A stretch of 64,000 nt of DNA, taken from Litoreibacter janthinus (lineage in GTDB: Bacteria > Pseudomonadota > Alphaproteobacteria > Rhodobacterales > Rhodobacteraceae). Location of the stretch: contig NZ_FOYO01000001.1 in the NCBI RefSeq assembly GCF_900111945.1, positions 3,479,751-3,543,750 on the forward strand, in the 5' to 3' direction. A model generated the notes under the pieces. It did not search any database. It was not told the origin of the DNA and was given only the letters and a program-made list of their open reading frames with translations. The position numbers were made by a program, and so were the translations under genes. Below, piece by piece: positions 52,279 to 62,529 of this stretch (position 1 is the first letter of the stretch; the number at the start of each line of letters is the position of its first letter).

Positions 52279-53802
52279 ATGAAAAAGCTAGGGGTGTGGG
52301 CGGCGCAACTGACAGGATCCGGCTCCGCGAAACGGATCGGCTTGGCATTTCTTCCAATATTGGCTGGGCTGTCCTATGCGACTGGGCATTGGCAGATTCT
52401 TGTGATCGCTTGCATTGCCATTCCTGTTTTACTGTCCGGCTTCCGCCTGCCCCAAACGGCTCCAGAAAATACACGACTGCGCGCAGGGGGCGAAGCCGAG
52501 TTCACCAGCGCCGTGGAAACAGCCCTTACGCAATCAAACGGCACACATCGTTGCGCTGTTGTGATGCTGGAACTCGACGAAATTGATGTTGTACGAGACA
52601 CATGGGGCGTCGAAGGCCTTGAGACAATAGTGTCCGCAATTGCCGACAGATTGTGTTCGATGCTTCGCAACAGCGACATCATTGTTCAGTTGTCTGAAAG
52701 TCGCCTGGCCATTTCCCTGCCCTCTATTCGCGTGCCAGAACTCGGTGCGGTCATCTCCTTGATTGACCGCCTGCAGACTGCGGCACGCCCCGCAGTCCGT
52801 ATTGACAGCGCCAACGCCTATGTCACGCTCAGCGCAGGCTTTTGCCTTGAGGGGCGCGCCGCGGACAACTCCGCAGCGGCGCTGATTGAGGCGTCCTATC
52901 TCGCGCTTTTGGACGCAAAGTCCCAAGGCGTCGAAAGCTCGCGCGGATACTCCGCGAAAACGACGCCTCACTTCAAGAAGCCCGATGCTCATGTCCAAGC
53001 CGTCTTGCGCGCTTTGCAGGACGGGCAGATCGTTGCATGGTTCCAACCACAATTGTCGACAGACACAGGACTTGTCAGCGGGTTCGAAGCGCTCGCACGC
53101 TGGAGCCACCCGACACGAGGCGTCCTTTCCCCCGCGGAGTTTCTACCTGCTCTAGAAACCGCGCACGCAATGGAACTCTTGAGCGAAACCATGCTGCAAC
53201 ACGCCCTGCGCGCGATACGGGCATGGGATGTTGCGGGGCATAAAATTCCCTCTGTCGCAGTGAACTTTGCCACGGAAGACCTGCGAAACCCCAGCTTGAT
53301 CGAGCGGATCAAATGGGACGTCGACCGCTTTGAGATTGACCCTGCCCGCTTGACGGTCGAGATCTTGGAAACTGTGGTGTCCGAGCACGACGATGACATT
53401 ATAACTCGCAATATCAGAGCTTTGGGTGACCAAGGTTATCGCATTGACCTCGATGACTTTGGGACCGGGCACGCGTCACTGTCCAATATCCGGCGTTTTG
53501 CTGTCGACAGAATCAAAATCGACCGGTCATTCATTACCCGCGCTGACGAAGACCCTGAGCAGCAACGCATGATCAACGCCATCATCAGCATGGCTGAGCA
53601 AATGGAAATCGACACCGTGGCGGAAGGCGTGGAGACAATCGGAGAGAAGAGCATTCTTTCACAACTCGGATGCACCCACATGCAAGGATACGCAATCGCG
53701 CGCCCAATGCCGTTCGAGCAAACGCTCCTGTGGCTTCAAGAGCATACATCCGCGGCATCAAAGGCAAGCTACTTCCCACGTGAGAGCAAACTGCGACGAT
53801 AG
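52279..53802 (+). CDS. EAL-domain cyclic-di-GMP phosphodiesterase with degenerate GGDEF
   Basis: A 507-residue protein. Two N-terminal membrane helices (about 20-55) are followed by a GGDEF-like domain (about 75-225) whose signature is replaced by LSESRLAI, so it cannot be a normal cyclase. An EAL domain follows (about 240-490) with SGFEALARWSHP, NFATEDL, and IDLDDFGTGHASLSNIRR and DRSFI. The EAL catalytic residues appear intact, so c-di-GMP hydrolysis is likely. AAAGGG precedes the ATG. Confidence 0.9.
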   Translation: MKKLGVWAAQLTGSGSAKRIGLAFLPILAGLSYATGHWQILVIACIAIPVLLSGFRLPQTAPENTRLRAGGEAEFTSAVETALTQSNGTHRCAVVMLELDEIDVVRDTWGVEGLETIVSAIADRLCSMLRNSDIIVQLSESRLAISLPSIRVPELGAVISLIDRLQTAARPAVRIDSANAYVTLSAGFCLEGRAADNSAAALIEASYLALLDAKSQGVESSRGYSAKTTPHFKKPDAHVQAVLRALQDGQIVAWFQPQLSTDTGLVSGFEALARWSHPTRGVLSPAEFLPALETAHAMELLSETMLQHALRAIRAWDVAGHKIPSVAVNFATEDLRNPSLIERIKWDVDRFEIDPARLTVEILETVVSEHDDDIITRNIRALGDQGYRIDLDDFGTGHASLSNIRRFAVDRIKIDRSFITRADEDPEQQRMINAIISMAEQMEIDTVAEGVETIGEKSILSQLGCTHMQGYAIARPMPFEQTLLWLQEHTSAASKASYFPRESKLRR

Positions 53803-53920
53803 CCTATGAAGCCGCGTCCGAAAGTGGTCAAACACGTCGAAATGTCCAATACCGCTTGACCTTTCGGTCCCCAGCCTGTTGAACCAGCCTGACTTAAAAA
53901 TGACAGGTGGCGGCCCCGTA

Positions 53921-55747
53921 ATGGACGATCAAAACAAGAACCTTATTCTTGCAACTGCGCTCAGCTTTTTGGTGATCCTGGTCTGGTTCTTCATGTTCCC
54001 TCCGGAAGAGGTCGCAGTCGACCCAAATGCGACACCGACCGCGACAACGCAATCGGACGGCTCAGCGGTGCTTCCGCCCAGCGCGGCCACGATTGCCCCT
54101 GCACCGGCGCCGGTCTCCATCGCTCAGACACGCGCGACGACATTGGCTGCGAACACGCGGTTGAAAATCGAAACGCCTCGCCTGACTGGCTCCATCTCTC
54201 TTACCGGCGGCCGCCTTGATGATCTGTCTCTATCGACTTATCGCGAAACTCTCGATGCCGATTCCGACAATGTGACGCTTCTGTCTCCCGTCGGCACGGA
54301 ACAGGCTTACTACGCTCTTTACGGATGGGCTCCGTCCGGCGCGCTCACCTACGATCAGGTGCCTGGTGCAAACACCCAATGGACGCTGGCCGAGGGCGAG
54401 ACACTAGCCCCTGGCAGCCCGGTCACCCTGACATGGGACAATGGCGCAGGGCTCATCTTCAGCCGCGTCTTCTCAGTCGACGAACATTTCATGTTCACCG
54501 TGACCCAGAAAGTCGAAAACGCGACCGGCACGGCGCAACGCATCCAGCCCTATGGCATCGTGGCACGGCACGGCGAGCCTGACATCCAGCAGTTCTTCAT
54601 CGCCCATGAGGGCGTTGTGGTCATGGCCGACGGCGTACTAAGCGAAATCGACTATGACGACATGCCAGACTTCCCCACAATTGCACGCGAAGCTGCAAAT
54701 GCGGAAGTGACGACTGTAGCCGAAACCGGCTGGGTTGGGTTTGCTGACAAATACTGGATGACCACACTCATCCCTGAAAACCAAACACCATTCACTTCGG
54801 TCGTGAAATACGTGCCCGGTGCGGACATTTATCAAACTGAAGCCCGCCTTCAGCCCGTCGATATCGCCGCAGGTGCAACCGCTGAAGTCACGACGCGTCT
54901 GTTTGCAGGTGCAAAGGAATGGGAAGAAATCAAGGCCTACGAGGCCAGCGGCGTTGACCGTTTCATTGACAGCATCGATTGGGGTTGGTTCTTCTTCCTG
55001 ACCAAGCCAATCTTTGCCGTGCTGCACTGGCTCAACAACATCATCGGCAACATGGGCTGGTCGATCATCGCCCTGACATTGCTGATCAAAGCTCTGCTCT
55101 TCCCGCTTGCTTACAAATCCTATGTCTCGATGGCGAAGATGAAAGAACTCCAGCCGCAGATGGAGAAGATCAAAGAGAAGGCCGGCGACGACCGCCAGAA
55201 GCTTCAGCAAGAAATGATGGAGCTATACAAAAAGGAGAAGGTGAACCCTGCTGCAGGTTGTTTACCGATCCTACTCCAGATTCCGATCTTCTTTTCGCTC
55301 TATAAGGTGATCTTCAATACGATCGAACTGCGCCACGCACCATGGATCGGTTGGATTCGCGACCTGTCTGCGCCGGATCCATCGTCAATACTGAACCTGT
55401 TCGGTGCGCTTCCTTACGCAACGCCAGAGCCCGGATCTATCTTCTACATCCTGTCGCTAGGCGTATTGCCAATCATCCTCGGTATTTCGATGTGGCTTCA
55501 GCAAAAACTGAATCCAGCGCCCACTGACGCAACTCAGGCGATGATTTTCGCGTGGATGCCTTGGGTGTTCATGTTCATGCTGGGAAGCTTTGCCTCCGGC
55601 CTGGTTATCTACTGGATTGCCAACAACGTCATCACCTTCACGCAGCAATACACAATTATGCGGAGCCAAGGATATAAGCCCGATGTGTTCGGCAATATCC
55701 TCTCTGGCTTCAAGCGAACGAAAAAGCCTGCGAGTGACAAAAAATGA
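53921..55747 (+). CDS. yidC: Membrane protein insertase YidC
   Basis: A 608-residue YidC of the Gram-negative type: N-terminal helix (NLILATALSFLVILVWFFMF), a large periplasmic domain (about 60-340), and a five-helix C-terminal core (KPIFAVLHWLNNIIGNMGWS to the end) with the hydrophilic-groove Arg region. It inserts membrane proteins with or without Sec. ATG 53921 starts the canonical protein. The stop overlaps the MOSC gene by 4 bp. Confidence 0.95.
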   Translation: MDDQNKNLILATALSFLVILVWFFMFPPEEVAVDPNATPTATTQSDGSAVLPPSAATIAPAPAPVSIAQTRATTLAANTRLKIETPRLTGSISLTGGRLDDLSLSTYRETLDADSDNVTLLSPVGTEQAYYALYGWAPSGALTYDQVPGANTQWTLAEGETLAPGSPVTLTWDNGAGLIFSRVFSVDEHFMFTVTQKVENATGTAQRIQPYGIVARHGEPDIQQFFIAHEGVVVMADGVLSEIDYDDMPDFPTIAREAANAEVTTVAETGWVGFADKYWMTTLIPENQTPFTSVVKYVPGADIYQTEARLQPVDIAAGATAEVTTRLFAGAKEWEEIKAYEASGVDRFIDSIDWGWFFFLTKPIFAVLHWLNNIIGNMGWSIIALTLLIKALLFPLAYKSYVSMAKMKELQPQMEKIKEKAGDDRQKLQQEMMELYKKEKVNPAAGCLPILLQIPIFFSLYKVIFNTIELRHAPWIGWIRDLSAPDPSSILNLFGALPYATPEPGSIFYILSLGVLPIILGISMWLQQKLNPAPTDATQAMIFAWMPWVFMFMLGSFASGLVIYWIANNVITFTQQYTIMRSQGYKPDVFGNILSGFKRTKKPASDKK

Positions 55748-56487
55748 CAGTGACCCTCGCCCATATATGGCGGCATCCCGTCAAATCACATGGGCGGGAA
55801 GCGCTGCCTGAAGTGGCCCTTGAGGCAGGTCAAACCATGCCCTGGGATCGCACTTGGGCTGTGGCCCACGAAGGCGCAAGAATAGACGGCACCGAATGGG
55901 GCCCCTGCGCGAATTTCTCTCGGGGGTCAAAAGCACCGAAACTGATGGCCATAAATTGTTCGCTGGATGAAGAAAGCGAAACTGTCACGTTCTCCCATCC
56001 AGATCTTCCAACGGTCACACTCCACCCGGAGCGGGAAGCAGCGCAGTTGATCGAATGGACTCGCGCGCTTATGCCCGAAGATCGCGCCCAGTCGGCACGC
56101 GTCGTGCGAGTTGCGGGACGGGGCATGACAGATACTCCGTTCCCTTCGATCTCAATCGCCAATTCCGCCAGCCACCAAGCAGTTGCCTCGCAAGTTGGTC
56201 AATCTCTGTCTCAAAAGCGCTGGCGCGCGAACCTCTGGCTTGACGGGCTTGAGGCTTGGGAAGAATTTGAATGGCTGGGGAAAACCCTACGCATCGGCGA
56301 AGTTGAGTTCTCCATCAAGGAACGCATCACCCGATGCCTTGCCACCACTGCAAACCCTGACACCGGCGAGCGTGACGCTGACACGTTGGCCGCGCTCAAA
56401 TCCTGGGGCCATCAAGATTTTGGTATCTACGCGTCGGTCAAAACACCCGGTACGATACGCATCGGCGACAAAGCAGAGCTTGTATGA
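55744..56487 (+). CDS. MOSC domain-containing protein
   Basis: A 247-residue protein with the MOSC N-terminal barrel (LAHIWRHPVKSHGREALPEV, PWDRTWAV) and a C-terminal MOSC domain (RITRCLATTANPDTGERD, with its Cys). The family handles sulfur transfer to molybdenum-related or other metals. It is translationally coupled to yidC and engB. Confidence 0.88.
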   Translation: MTVTLAHIWRHPVKSHGREALPEVALEAGQTMPWDRTWAVAHEGARIDGTEWGPCANFSRGSKAPKLMAINCSLDEESETVTFSHPDLPTVTLHPEREAAQLIEWTRALMPEDRAQSARVVRVAGRGMTDTPFPSISIANSASHQAVASQVGQSLSQKRWRANLWLDGLEAWEEFEWLGKTLRIGEVEFSIKERITRCLATTANPDTGERDADTLAALKSWGHQDFGIYASVKTPGTIRIGDKAELV

Positions 56488-57137
56488 CCAATTTTACTTT
56501 CCAGATCGCAGAAGAGCCGACGCCTGAAGAGGGCGAGAATGGCCGCGTGCTATTCGCGGGCGAAACCGACTTTCTAAAAGGCGTCGTCGCAATGGATGGG
56601 ATGCCGCCTGCCGACCGCTTGGAGGTCTGCTTTGCAGGGCGCTCCAACGTGGGAAAGTCCAGCCTGATCAACGCATTGACGGGGCGAAAAGCCTTGGCCA
56701 GGACGTCAAACACGCCCGGCCGGACGCAGGAAATCAACTTTTTCACGCTCGCCGAAAGCCACTACCTTGTCGACTTGCCCGGCTACGGCTTTGCCGAAGC
56801 CCCTGTGGCCATCGTGCAAAAATGGCAACGCCTTTTGAAGGCCTACCTATCGGGTCGTCAAACTCTGCGCCGTGCCTTTGTTCTGATCGATTCACGTCAC
56901 GGGGTTAAGCCCGTGGATGAAGAAATCCTATCGCTTTTGAACAAATCCGCTGTGACGTTCCAAGTGGTGCTGACCAAAACGGACAAGCTGAAAAAGGGCG
57001 AGCTAGACAAAGTCATCACCCAAGTCAGCACCGCGTTGCAAAAGCACCCCGCCGCGTTTCCCGAGATCGTTTTGACCTCGTCTGAGAAAGGCATCGGCAT
57101 CCCCACGCTGCGCCATATCATTGGCACGCTGGTCTAG
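56484..57137 (+). CDS. engB: Ribosome biogenesis GTPase EngB (YsxC/YihA)
   Basis: A 217-residue GTPase with G1 GRSNVGKSSLINAL, G3 DLPGYGFAEAP and G4 TKTDKLKKGE. It assists 50S assembly. The ATG overlaps the MOSC stop. Confidence 0.94.
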   Translation: MTNFTFQIAEEPTPEEGENGRVLFAGETDFLKGVVAMDGMPPADRLEVCFAGRSNVGKSSLINALTGRKALARTSNTPGRTQEINFFTLAESHYLVDLPGYGFAEAPVAIVQKWQRLLKAYLSGRQTLRRAFVLIDSRHGVKPVDEEILSLLNKSAVTFQVVLTKTDKLKKGELDKVITQVSTALQKHPAAFPEIVLTSSEKGIGIPTLRHIIGTLV

Positions 57138-57209
57138 TAGCCATGCGGTGCTTGGCAGCAGCGATGCCAGACGATAAACCCTTTGAAACCCGCAACTGAC
57201 CGGCTCATC

Positions 57210-58079
57210 ATGAAAAAGCAGACCGCTATGAACAGCAACTGGATTGAAACCGCGCAAACCTTGTCGGCCGCCCTGCCGTACCTGCAGCGGTATGACGGCG
57301 CGATTGTGGTGATCAAGCTTGGTGGTCACGCGATGGGCAGCGACGAAGCCATGGACCTGTTTGCGCGTGACGTTGTGTTGATGCAGCAAGTTGGGGTCAA
57401 TCCAGTGATCGTGCACGGCGGCGGCCCGATGATTAACGACATGCTTGCGCGACTGGGTGTTAAGTCCGATTTCGTGAACGGTAAGCGCGTCACCGATGCC
57501 GCCACCGTAGAGGTCGTTGAGATGGTGCTGTCCGGCTCGGTCAACAAGCGCATTGTTCAAGCGATCAACCGCCAAGGCGGTCGCGGTGTCGGCCTGTCGG
57601 GCAAAGACGCCGGGATGATCCGGTGCGAGGCGTCTCATCCAGAGCTCGGTTTTGTGGGTGATCCCGTCGAAGTGAAACCAGACGTTCTGCGCCAGCTCTT
57701 CGAGGCGGAGATAATCCCTGTTATCGCCCCTCTCGGCTTTGGTGACAATGGCGAGACGTTCAACATTAACGGCGACACAGCAGCGGGTGCCATTGCCGCC
57801 GCGCTGAAAGCCGACCGCCTGTTGCTGCTGACAGACGTGGCGGGCGTCAAAGATGCGTCGGGGGAGGTCGTGACGGAGCTGACTGCATCCTACATCCGTA
57901 AGCTGACAGAGGACGGGATCATTGCAGGTGGCATGATCCCTAAAACAGAGACCGCTTTGGCCGCCCTTGATGGCGGCGTACGGGCAGCTGTCATTCTGGA
58001 CGGGCGCGCGCCCAATGCGTGTCTGCTGGAACTCTTCACGCCACATGGTGCGGGCTCCATGATCCGTCAGGACAGCTAA
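57210..58079 (+). CDS. argB: Acetylglutamate kinase
   Basis: A kinase of about 289 residues with [11 protein letters not shown] (N-terminal Lys/Gly-rich phosphate site), [21 protein letters not shown] and GGMIPKTE. It makes N-acetylglutamyl phosphate in arginine synthesis. ATG 57210 or 57228 are possible starts. Confidence 0.94.
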   Translation: MKKQTAMNSNWIETAQTLSAALPYLQRYDGAIVVIKLGGHAMGSDEAMDLFARDVVLMQQVGVNPVIVHGGGPMINDMLARLGVKSDFVNGKRVTDAATVEVVEMVLSGSVNKRIVQAINRQGGRGVGLSGKDAGMIRCEASHPELGFVGDPVEVKPDVLRQLFEAEIIPVIAPLGFGDNGETFNINGDTAAGAIAAALKADRLLLLTDVAGVKDASGEVVTELTASYIRKLTEDGIIAGGMIPKTETALAALDGGVRAAVILDGRAPNACLLELFTPHGAGSMIRQDS

Positions 58080-58157
58080 CGCCCTATCACGCAGTTGTGC
58101 CTATGCTGCGGCACCGCGCCACTTGCCAGACTGCGCCGCTCACGTAGATTGTGCGAT

Positions 58158-58952
58158 ATGGAAAATGAAGCTCTCATCCGCCTTGCGGTATTCGCCGGGC
58201 TATTTGCCCTGTTCGCAGCAATGGAAGCGTTGGCTCCACGTCGTGACCGAACCCAGACCCGCAAGTCCCGCTGGTTCACAAACTGGGCCATCATCATCAT
58301 TGATACGGTGACGCTGCGAGCGCTGGCGATTTTCCTCCCGTTGCTCGCGGTCGGGGCCGCCTATGACGCGGCTGACAAAGGTTGGGGGTTCTTCAATGCG
58401 GTCGACTGGCCCTTATGGGTCGAGGTTGTTCTAGCCGTTTTGATCTTGGATTTCGCCATCTGGGCGCAACACTTGATCACACATAAAGTACCATTGTTGT
58501 GGCGCCTACATCAGGTGCATCACGCTGATGTCGACATTGATGTTACCACGGCTATACGTTTTCACCCGGTCGAGATCGCTTTGTCGATGATGCTGAAGAT
58601 CGGCATTGTCTATGTGATGGGCCCAGCAGGTCTCGCAGTGATCTTGTTCGAGATTATCCTGAACGGCACAGCGATGTTCAACCACGCCAACATCAAGCTG
58701 CCACTCTGGCTGGATGCGATTGTGCGGACGGTTCTGGTGACGCCCGACATGCACCGCGTCCACCATTCGGTCCATCGCTCCGAACATGACAGCAATTACG
58801 GGTTCTCTCTGTCGATCTGGGACCGCATATTCCGCACTTATATTGCCCAACCCGCCGAGGGCCACGACGAGATGAAGATCGGTCTGCGTTGGCAGGATGA
58901 ACGACCGTCAAAACTCGGCTGGTCTCTTGCCCTGCCCTTCAAAAACAAGTGA
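58158..58952 (+). CDS. Sterol desaturase/fatty-acid hydroxylase-family membrane protein
   Basis: A 264-residue protein with about four membrane helices and the eight-histidine di-iron pattern: HLITHK, LHQVHHADVD, FNHANI, and HRVHHSVHRSEHD. It carries out oxygen-dependent C-H oxidation of a lipid; the substrate is unknown. ATG 58158 starts at the hydrophobic region. Its stop overlaps the next GTG start. Confidence 0.87.
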   Translation: MENEALIRLAVFAGLFALFAAMEALAPRRDRTQTRKSRWFTNWAIIIIDTVTLRALAIFLPLLAVGAAYDAADKGWGFFNAVDWPLWVEVVLAVLILDFAIWAQHLITHKVPLLWRLHQVHHADVDIDVTTAIRFHPVEIALSMMLKIGIVYVMGPAGLAVILFEIILNGTAMFNHANIKLPLWLDAIVRTVLVTPDMHRVHHSVHRSEHDSNYGFSLSIWDRIFRTYIAQPAEGHDEMKIGLRWQDERPSKLGWSLALPFKNK

Positions 58953-59611
58953 CGCTCGCGGATTTAAAAGCCGCGTGTAGAACGGTGCATTTGGATATTC
59001 TAGGGGCGTTCCACCCTGCTCAGGAAGATATTGCTCCTGTTGGATGCGGCACCCTTGTGCTTCTAGGCCCGCGCGAACCTGGGTTTTGGGCTGGCTTCAC
59101 TCAAAGCCCTGAATGGCTGGACAATGAGCCCGACCCAATCGATCGTTGGTCGGTCCGCGTGATCTCTGCGCTGGCCGAGCAAATTGGTGCTACGGCACTT
59201 TTCCCGTTCGGTGGTCCGCCTTATCAGCCATTTTTTCGTTGGGCGCTCGCGTCCGGCCACGCATGGCAAAGCCCTGTTTCCCTCCTAGTGCACGCGCAAG
59301 CAGGGTTAATGGCGTCTTATCGCGGCGCGCTGGCGCTACCAGAGCGATTGGAGCTACCGCCCGCACCGCCCAAACCATGCGATAGCTGCGCGGATAAGCC
59401 CTGCTTATCGGCTTGCCCCTCTGCCGCGCTGACCCGCGAAGGGTATGACGTTCCCAAATGCCACGCCTTTCTCGACACCAAAGAAGGCCGTTCGCACCTA
59501 TCACAAGGATGCAACGTGCGCCGCGCTTGCCCGGTGTCACAAAGCTATGGCAGGGTGGAAGAACAGTCGGCATATCACATGTCGATATTCCATAAGGGGG
59601 CCACTACTTGA
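58949..59611 (+). CDS. 4Fe-4S ferredoxin-type protein (QueG-like C-terminal domain)
   Basis: A 220-residue protein whose C-terminal half has two cluster motifs: CDSCADKPCLSACPSAAL and CNVRRACPVSQ, like the ferredoxin module of QueG. The N-terminal half (about 1-130) lacks the QueG cobalamin motifs. It starts with GTG overlapping the preceding stop. Electron-transfer role likely; substrate unknown. Confidence 0.82.
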   Translation: MTLADLKAACRTVHLDILGAFHPAQEDIAPVGCGTLVLLGPREPGFWAGFTQSPEWLDNEPDPIDRWSVRVISALAEQIGATALFPFGGPPYQPFFRWALASGHAWQSPVSLLVHAQAGLMASYRGALALPERLELPPAPPKPCDSCADKPCLSACPSAALTREGYDVPKCHAFLDTKEGRSHLSQGCNVRRACPVSQSYGRVEEQSAYHMSIFHKGATT

Positions 59612-60120
59612 AACTCATCCTCACCCGCCACGCCAAATCCAGCTGGGACGATCTTTCGCTGGATGACCATGACCGACCTTTGAACGAAAGGGGCCAGTCA
59701 GCAGCTCAGCGGATGGGCAAATGGATTGAGGGTCGCCGCCACGTGCCGTCTCAGGTGATCTCGTCTGACGCGGCGCGCGCACGCGAGACCGCCGAGGTAA
59801 TGATTGCCTCAATGGGCGGCGCGCCCAGCCTGACATTGGATGAAGGTCTCTATCACGCGTCGCCAGACACCGTTCTGGCCCGCATACAGCGCGCACCCAA
59901 GGGCGACCTAATGATCGTGGGTCACAACCCAGGCATTGCCGCTCTGGCATCCCTTATCGTGGATGTACGGCCGGTCCATGACCGTTTCGGAGTCTACCCC
60001 ACAACCGCCACGCTGATAGCCGAGGTCCCGGTCGATGATTGGGCAGACCTGAAATACGGAATGGCTCGGGTCATTCAGTTCATCGTCCCGCGCGAACTGA
60101 AAGAACTCAATATCGCCTAA
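59608..60120 (+). CDS. SixA-like phosphohistidine phosphatase
   Basis: A 170-residue histidine phosphatase with RHAKSSWDD near the N-terminus (catalytic RHG-type His), SSDAARARETAEVM, and VGHNPGIAAL with the second catalytic His. TTG start with AAGGGG upstream overlaps the ferredoxin stop. A strong terminator follows. Confidence 0.87.
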   Translation: MKLILTRHAKSSWDDLSLDDHDRPLNERGQSAAQRMGKWIEGRRHVPSQVISSDAARARETAEVMIASMGGAPSLTLDEGLYHASPDTVLARIQRAPKGDLMIVGHNPGIAALASLIVDVRPVHDRFGVYPTTATLIAEVPVDDWADLKYGMARVIQFIVPRELKELNIA

Positions 60121-60136
60121 TCCAACAGCGCTTAAC

Positions 60137-60170
60137 GAAAAAAGGCCCCGAAGAAACTCGGGGCCTTTTT
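60137..60170. terminator. Bidirectional terminator between the SixA-like gene and bztD
   Basis: The stem GGCCCCGA/TCGGGGCC is flanked by AAAAAA and TTTTT, between convergent genes, so it can serve both directions. Confidence 0.9.
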
Positions 60171-60190
60171 CTTGCCTGATGTAAATAAGC

Positions 60191-60958
60191 TTAGTGGCCG
60201 AGGATCTGGCTTAGGAACAACTGGGTCCGCTCGGATTTCGGGTTGTTAAAGAACTCTTCCGGCTCATTCTGCTCCACGATCTGGCCCGCATCCATGAAGA
60301 TAACGCGATTGGCGACCTGACGGGCGAAGCCCATTTCGTGGGTTACGCAAAGCATAGTCATGCCCTCCTCCGCCAACTCGATCATGGTATCGAGCACCTC
60401 TTTGATCATTTCCGGATCAAGCGCCGAGGTTGGTTCATCGAACAACATGATGCGCGGCTTCATGCAGAGCGAGCGCGCGATGGCCACACGCTGTTGCTGA
60501 CCGCCAGAAAGCTGACCCGGATACTTGTCAGCCTGCTCCGGAATCTTCACCTTCTCAAGGAAGTGCATTGCCGTTTCTTCGGCTTCCTTCTTGGGCGTTT
60601 TACGCACCCAGATCGGGGCCAGCGTGCAGTTCTCCAGAATGGTCAGATGTGGGAACAAGTTGAAGTGCTGGAAACACATGCCAACTTCCGACCGGATCTT
60701 GTCGATGTTCTTCAGGTCAGAGGATAGCACGGTGCCGTCTACAACGATCTTGCCCTTCTGGTGCTCTTCCAACGCGTTGATGCAACGGATCAGTGTGGAC
60801 TTACCCGAGCCTGACGGCCCGCAGATCACGATCCGTTCCCCACGTTGCACCGTAAGATCAATGTCGCGCAGCACGTGGAACGTGCCATACCACTTGTTCA
60901 TATTGGTAATCTCGATCGCGACTTCGTCCGAGACCGTCATTTGAGATGTTTGATTCAT
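60191..60958 (-). CDS. bztD: Glutamate/aspartate-type ABC importer, ATP-binding subunit
   Basis: A 255-residue ABC ATPase with Walker [10 protein letters not shown], signature LSGGQQQR and Walker [15 protein letters not shown], of the polar amino-acid (GlnQ/AapP/BztD) class. It is the last gene of the order bztA-B-C-D on the minus strand. AAGGAG precedes the ATG. It powers uptake of glutamate, glutamine, aspartate and asparagine by family analogy. Confidence 0.93.
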   Translation of the reverse strand: MNQTSQMTVSDEVAIEITNMNKWYGTFHVLRDIDLTVQRGERIVICGPSGSGKSTLIRCINALEEHQKGKIVVDGTVLSSDLKNIDKIRSEVGMCFQHFNLFPHLTILENCTLAPIWVRKTPKKEAEETAMHFLEKVKIPEQADKYPGQLSGGQQQRVAIARSLCMKPRIMLFDEPTSALDPEMIKEVLDTMIELAEEGMTMLCVTHEMGFARQVANRVIFMDAGQIVEQNEPEEFFNNPKSERTQLFLSQILGH

Positions 60959-60971
60959 AGTTCAGGTCTCC

Positions 60972-62528
60972 TTAGTGATGGCTGGTGTTGAGCTGACGCT
61001 CAAGCCACTGGGAATATTGCGAGATCGAGTAGCAGACGACGAAGAAGAGCAGGGCACCGAAGCCGTATACTTCCCAGTAAACGCTGGTCCACTCGGTCGA
61101 GTTTTGGATCGGGCCGCGGATCATCCCCACTAGGTCGAACATCGAAATGATTGAGACAAGCGTGGTGTCCTTGAACAGCCCCACCGCCACATTCACGATG
61201 CCTGGGATCGAAATCTTCAGCGCTTGTGGCAGAATGATCAGGCGCGTCGCTTGGCCATAGTCTAGACCAAGGCTGTCTGCTGCTTCGTATTGCCCTTTTG
61301 GCAAAGCAGCGAGACCACCCCGGATCACCTCGGCAATGTAGGCCGAAGAGAACATCGTGATCATGATAATAACGCGCAGGATCAAGTCGAAGTTCGAACT
61401 TGGCGGCAAGAAGTAAGCCAGCATCACGTTTGCCACGAACAACAAGGTAATCAGCGGCACGCCACGGATGAACTCGATGAACACGACGCAGACGCCTTTG
61501 ATCAGCGGCATAGGGGACTGACGGCCAAGGGCCAGCAAGATGCCCAGCGGGATCGATAGCGACACGCAGATCGTTCCCAGCAGCATGTTGAGCATGAAGC
61601 CCCCCATATCACGCGAGGCAACTGCTTGAAGTTCAATCGGAACGACGGCATTCAAAGCCATCCAGATCGGGCCCAAGAGATATGTGAATGCCAGATATCC
61701 AAACAACAGCGAGGCCACGATTGAAACCAGACCACCATCCTCGTAGCTGTTGTAGATTGCGTAGCCAACAAACATGCCCATGGGTATGCAGAACACGCCC
61801 GCAAAGATCGCCATGAGCCAGAAAACACCATAAGCAACGGTCGCGATCAAACCTTCTGTCCCGACGGAGTTGGCGATGAACACCAGTTCTTTGGCGCCGA
61901 TGAACAGCAGATAGGTCAAACCAGCCCCACAGATCACCCCGATGATAGCAGAAATGATCTGCCTGACATTCACAGGGATCTGCGCCGAAATCAGGCGGAA
62001 AACGAACATTGTCGCAATCACCAGACCCAAGATAGTAAGCGGCATCCAGAGAGAACCGCCCCAAATCAGCCAGAAGGCCAAGAACGGGTAGATCGCCGTA
62101 AACAACAGCATCTTGCGCGGCAGATTGCTGAACAAAGCCGGTGCAACCGCAACGATCAGCAGCAAGAACGCTACCAGAATGCGCCAGTAACCGTCAGGCG
62201 GATATTTGAACCCAAAGACCAAGTGATCCCAACGATCAACCAGAACTGCGAAGCAGGCACCGGTTCCTTTGCCGGCTTCGCGCAGAATGTCGATACATTC
62301 CTTACGGCTGCCCGCTTCCCAAACGCCATTGTAGAACCAAGGGAAAACAAAGACTGCGAACCGGACCACGACATAAAGTGCGACCAAGGTCAGGACTGTG
62401 TTGAAGATACCGGAGAACAGGTTCTCCCGAACCCATTTGATGGCACCAGCTTCGGACACAGGCGGTGGCGAAGGCGGGATTGCGGTTTCGCGAACGAAGG
62501 CGACGGTTTGAGCGTGCGTATCCGACAT
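60972..62528 (-). CDS. bztC: Amino-acid ABC importer, permease subunit
   Basis: A 518-residue permease longer than most, with extra N-terminal helices before the conserved HisM-like region. The EAA loop is EVIRGGLAALPKGQYEAADS. It pairs with bztB. AAGGAG lies 7 bases before the ATG, and the gap to bztB is 1 bp. Confidence 0.92.
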   Translation of the reverse strand: MSDTHAQTVAFVRETAIPPSPPPVSEAGAIKWVRENLFSGIFNTVLTLVALYVVVRFAVFVFPWFYNGVWEAGSRKECIDILREAGKGTGACFAVLVDRWDHLVFGFKYPPDGYWRILVAFLLLIVAVAPALFSNLPRKMLLFTAIYPFLAFWLIWGGSLWMPLTILGLVIATMFVFRLISAQIPVNVRQIISAIIGVICGAGLTYLLFIGAKELVFIANSVGTEGLIATVAYGVFWLMAIFAGVFCIPMGMFVGYAIYNSYEDGGLVSIVASLLFGYLAFTYLLGPIWMALNAVVPIELQAVASRDMGGFMLNMLLGTICVSLSIPLGILLALGRQSPMPLIKGVCVVFIEFIRGVPLITLLFVANVMLAYFLPPSSNFDLILRVIIMITMFSSAYIAEVIRGGLAALPKGQYEAADSLGLDYGQATRLIILPQALKISIPGIVNVAVGLFKDTTLVSIISMFDLVGMIRGPIQNSTEWTSVYWEVYGFGALLFFVVCYSISQYSQWLERQLNTSHH

Positions 62529-62529
62529 C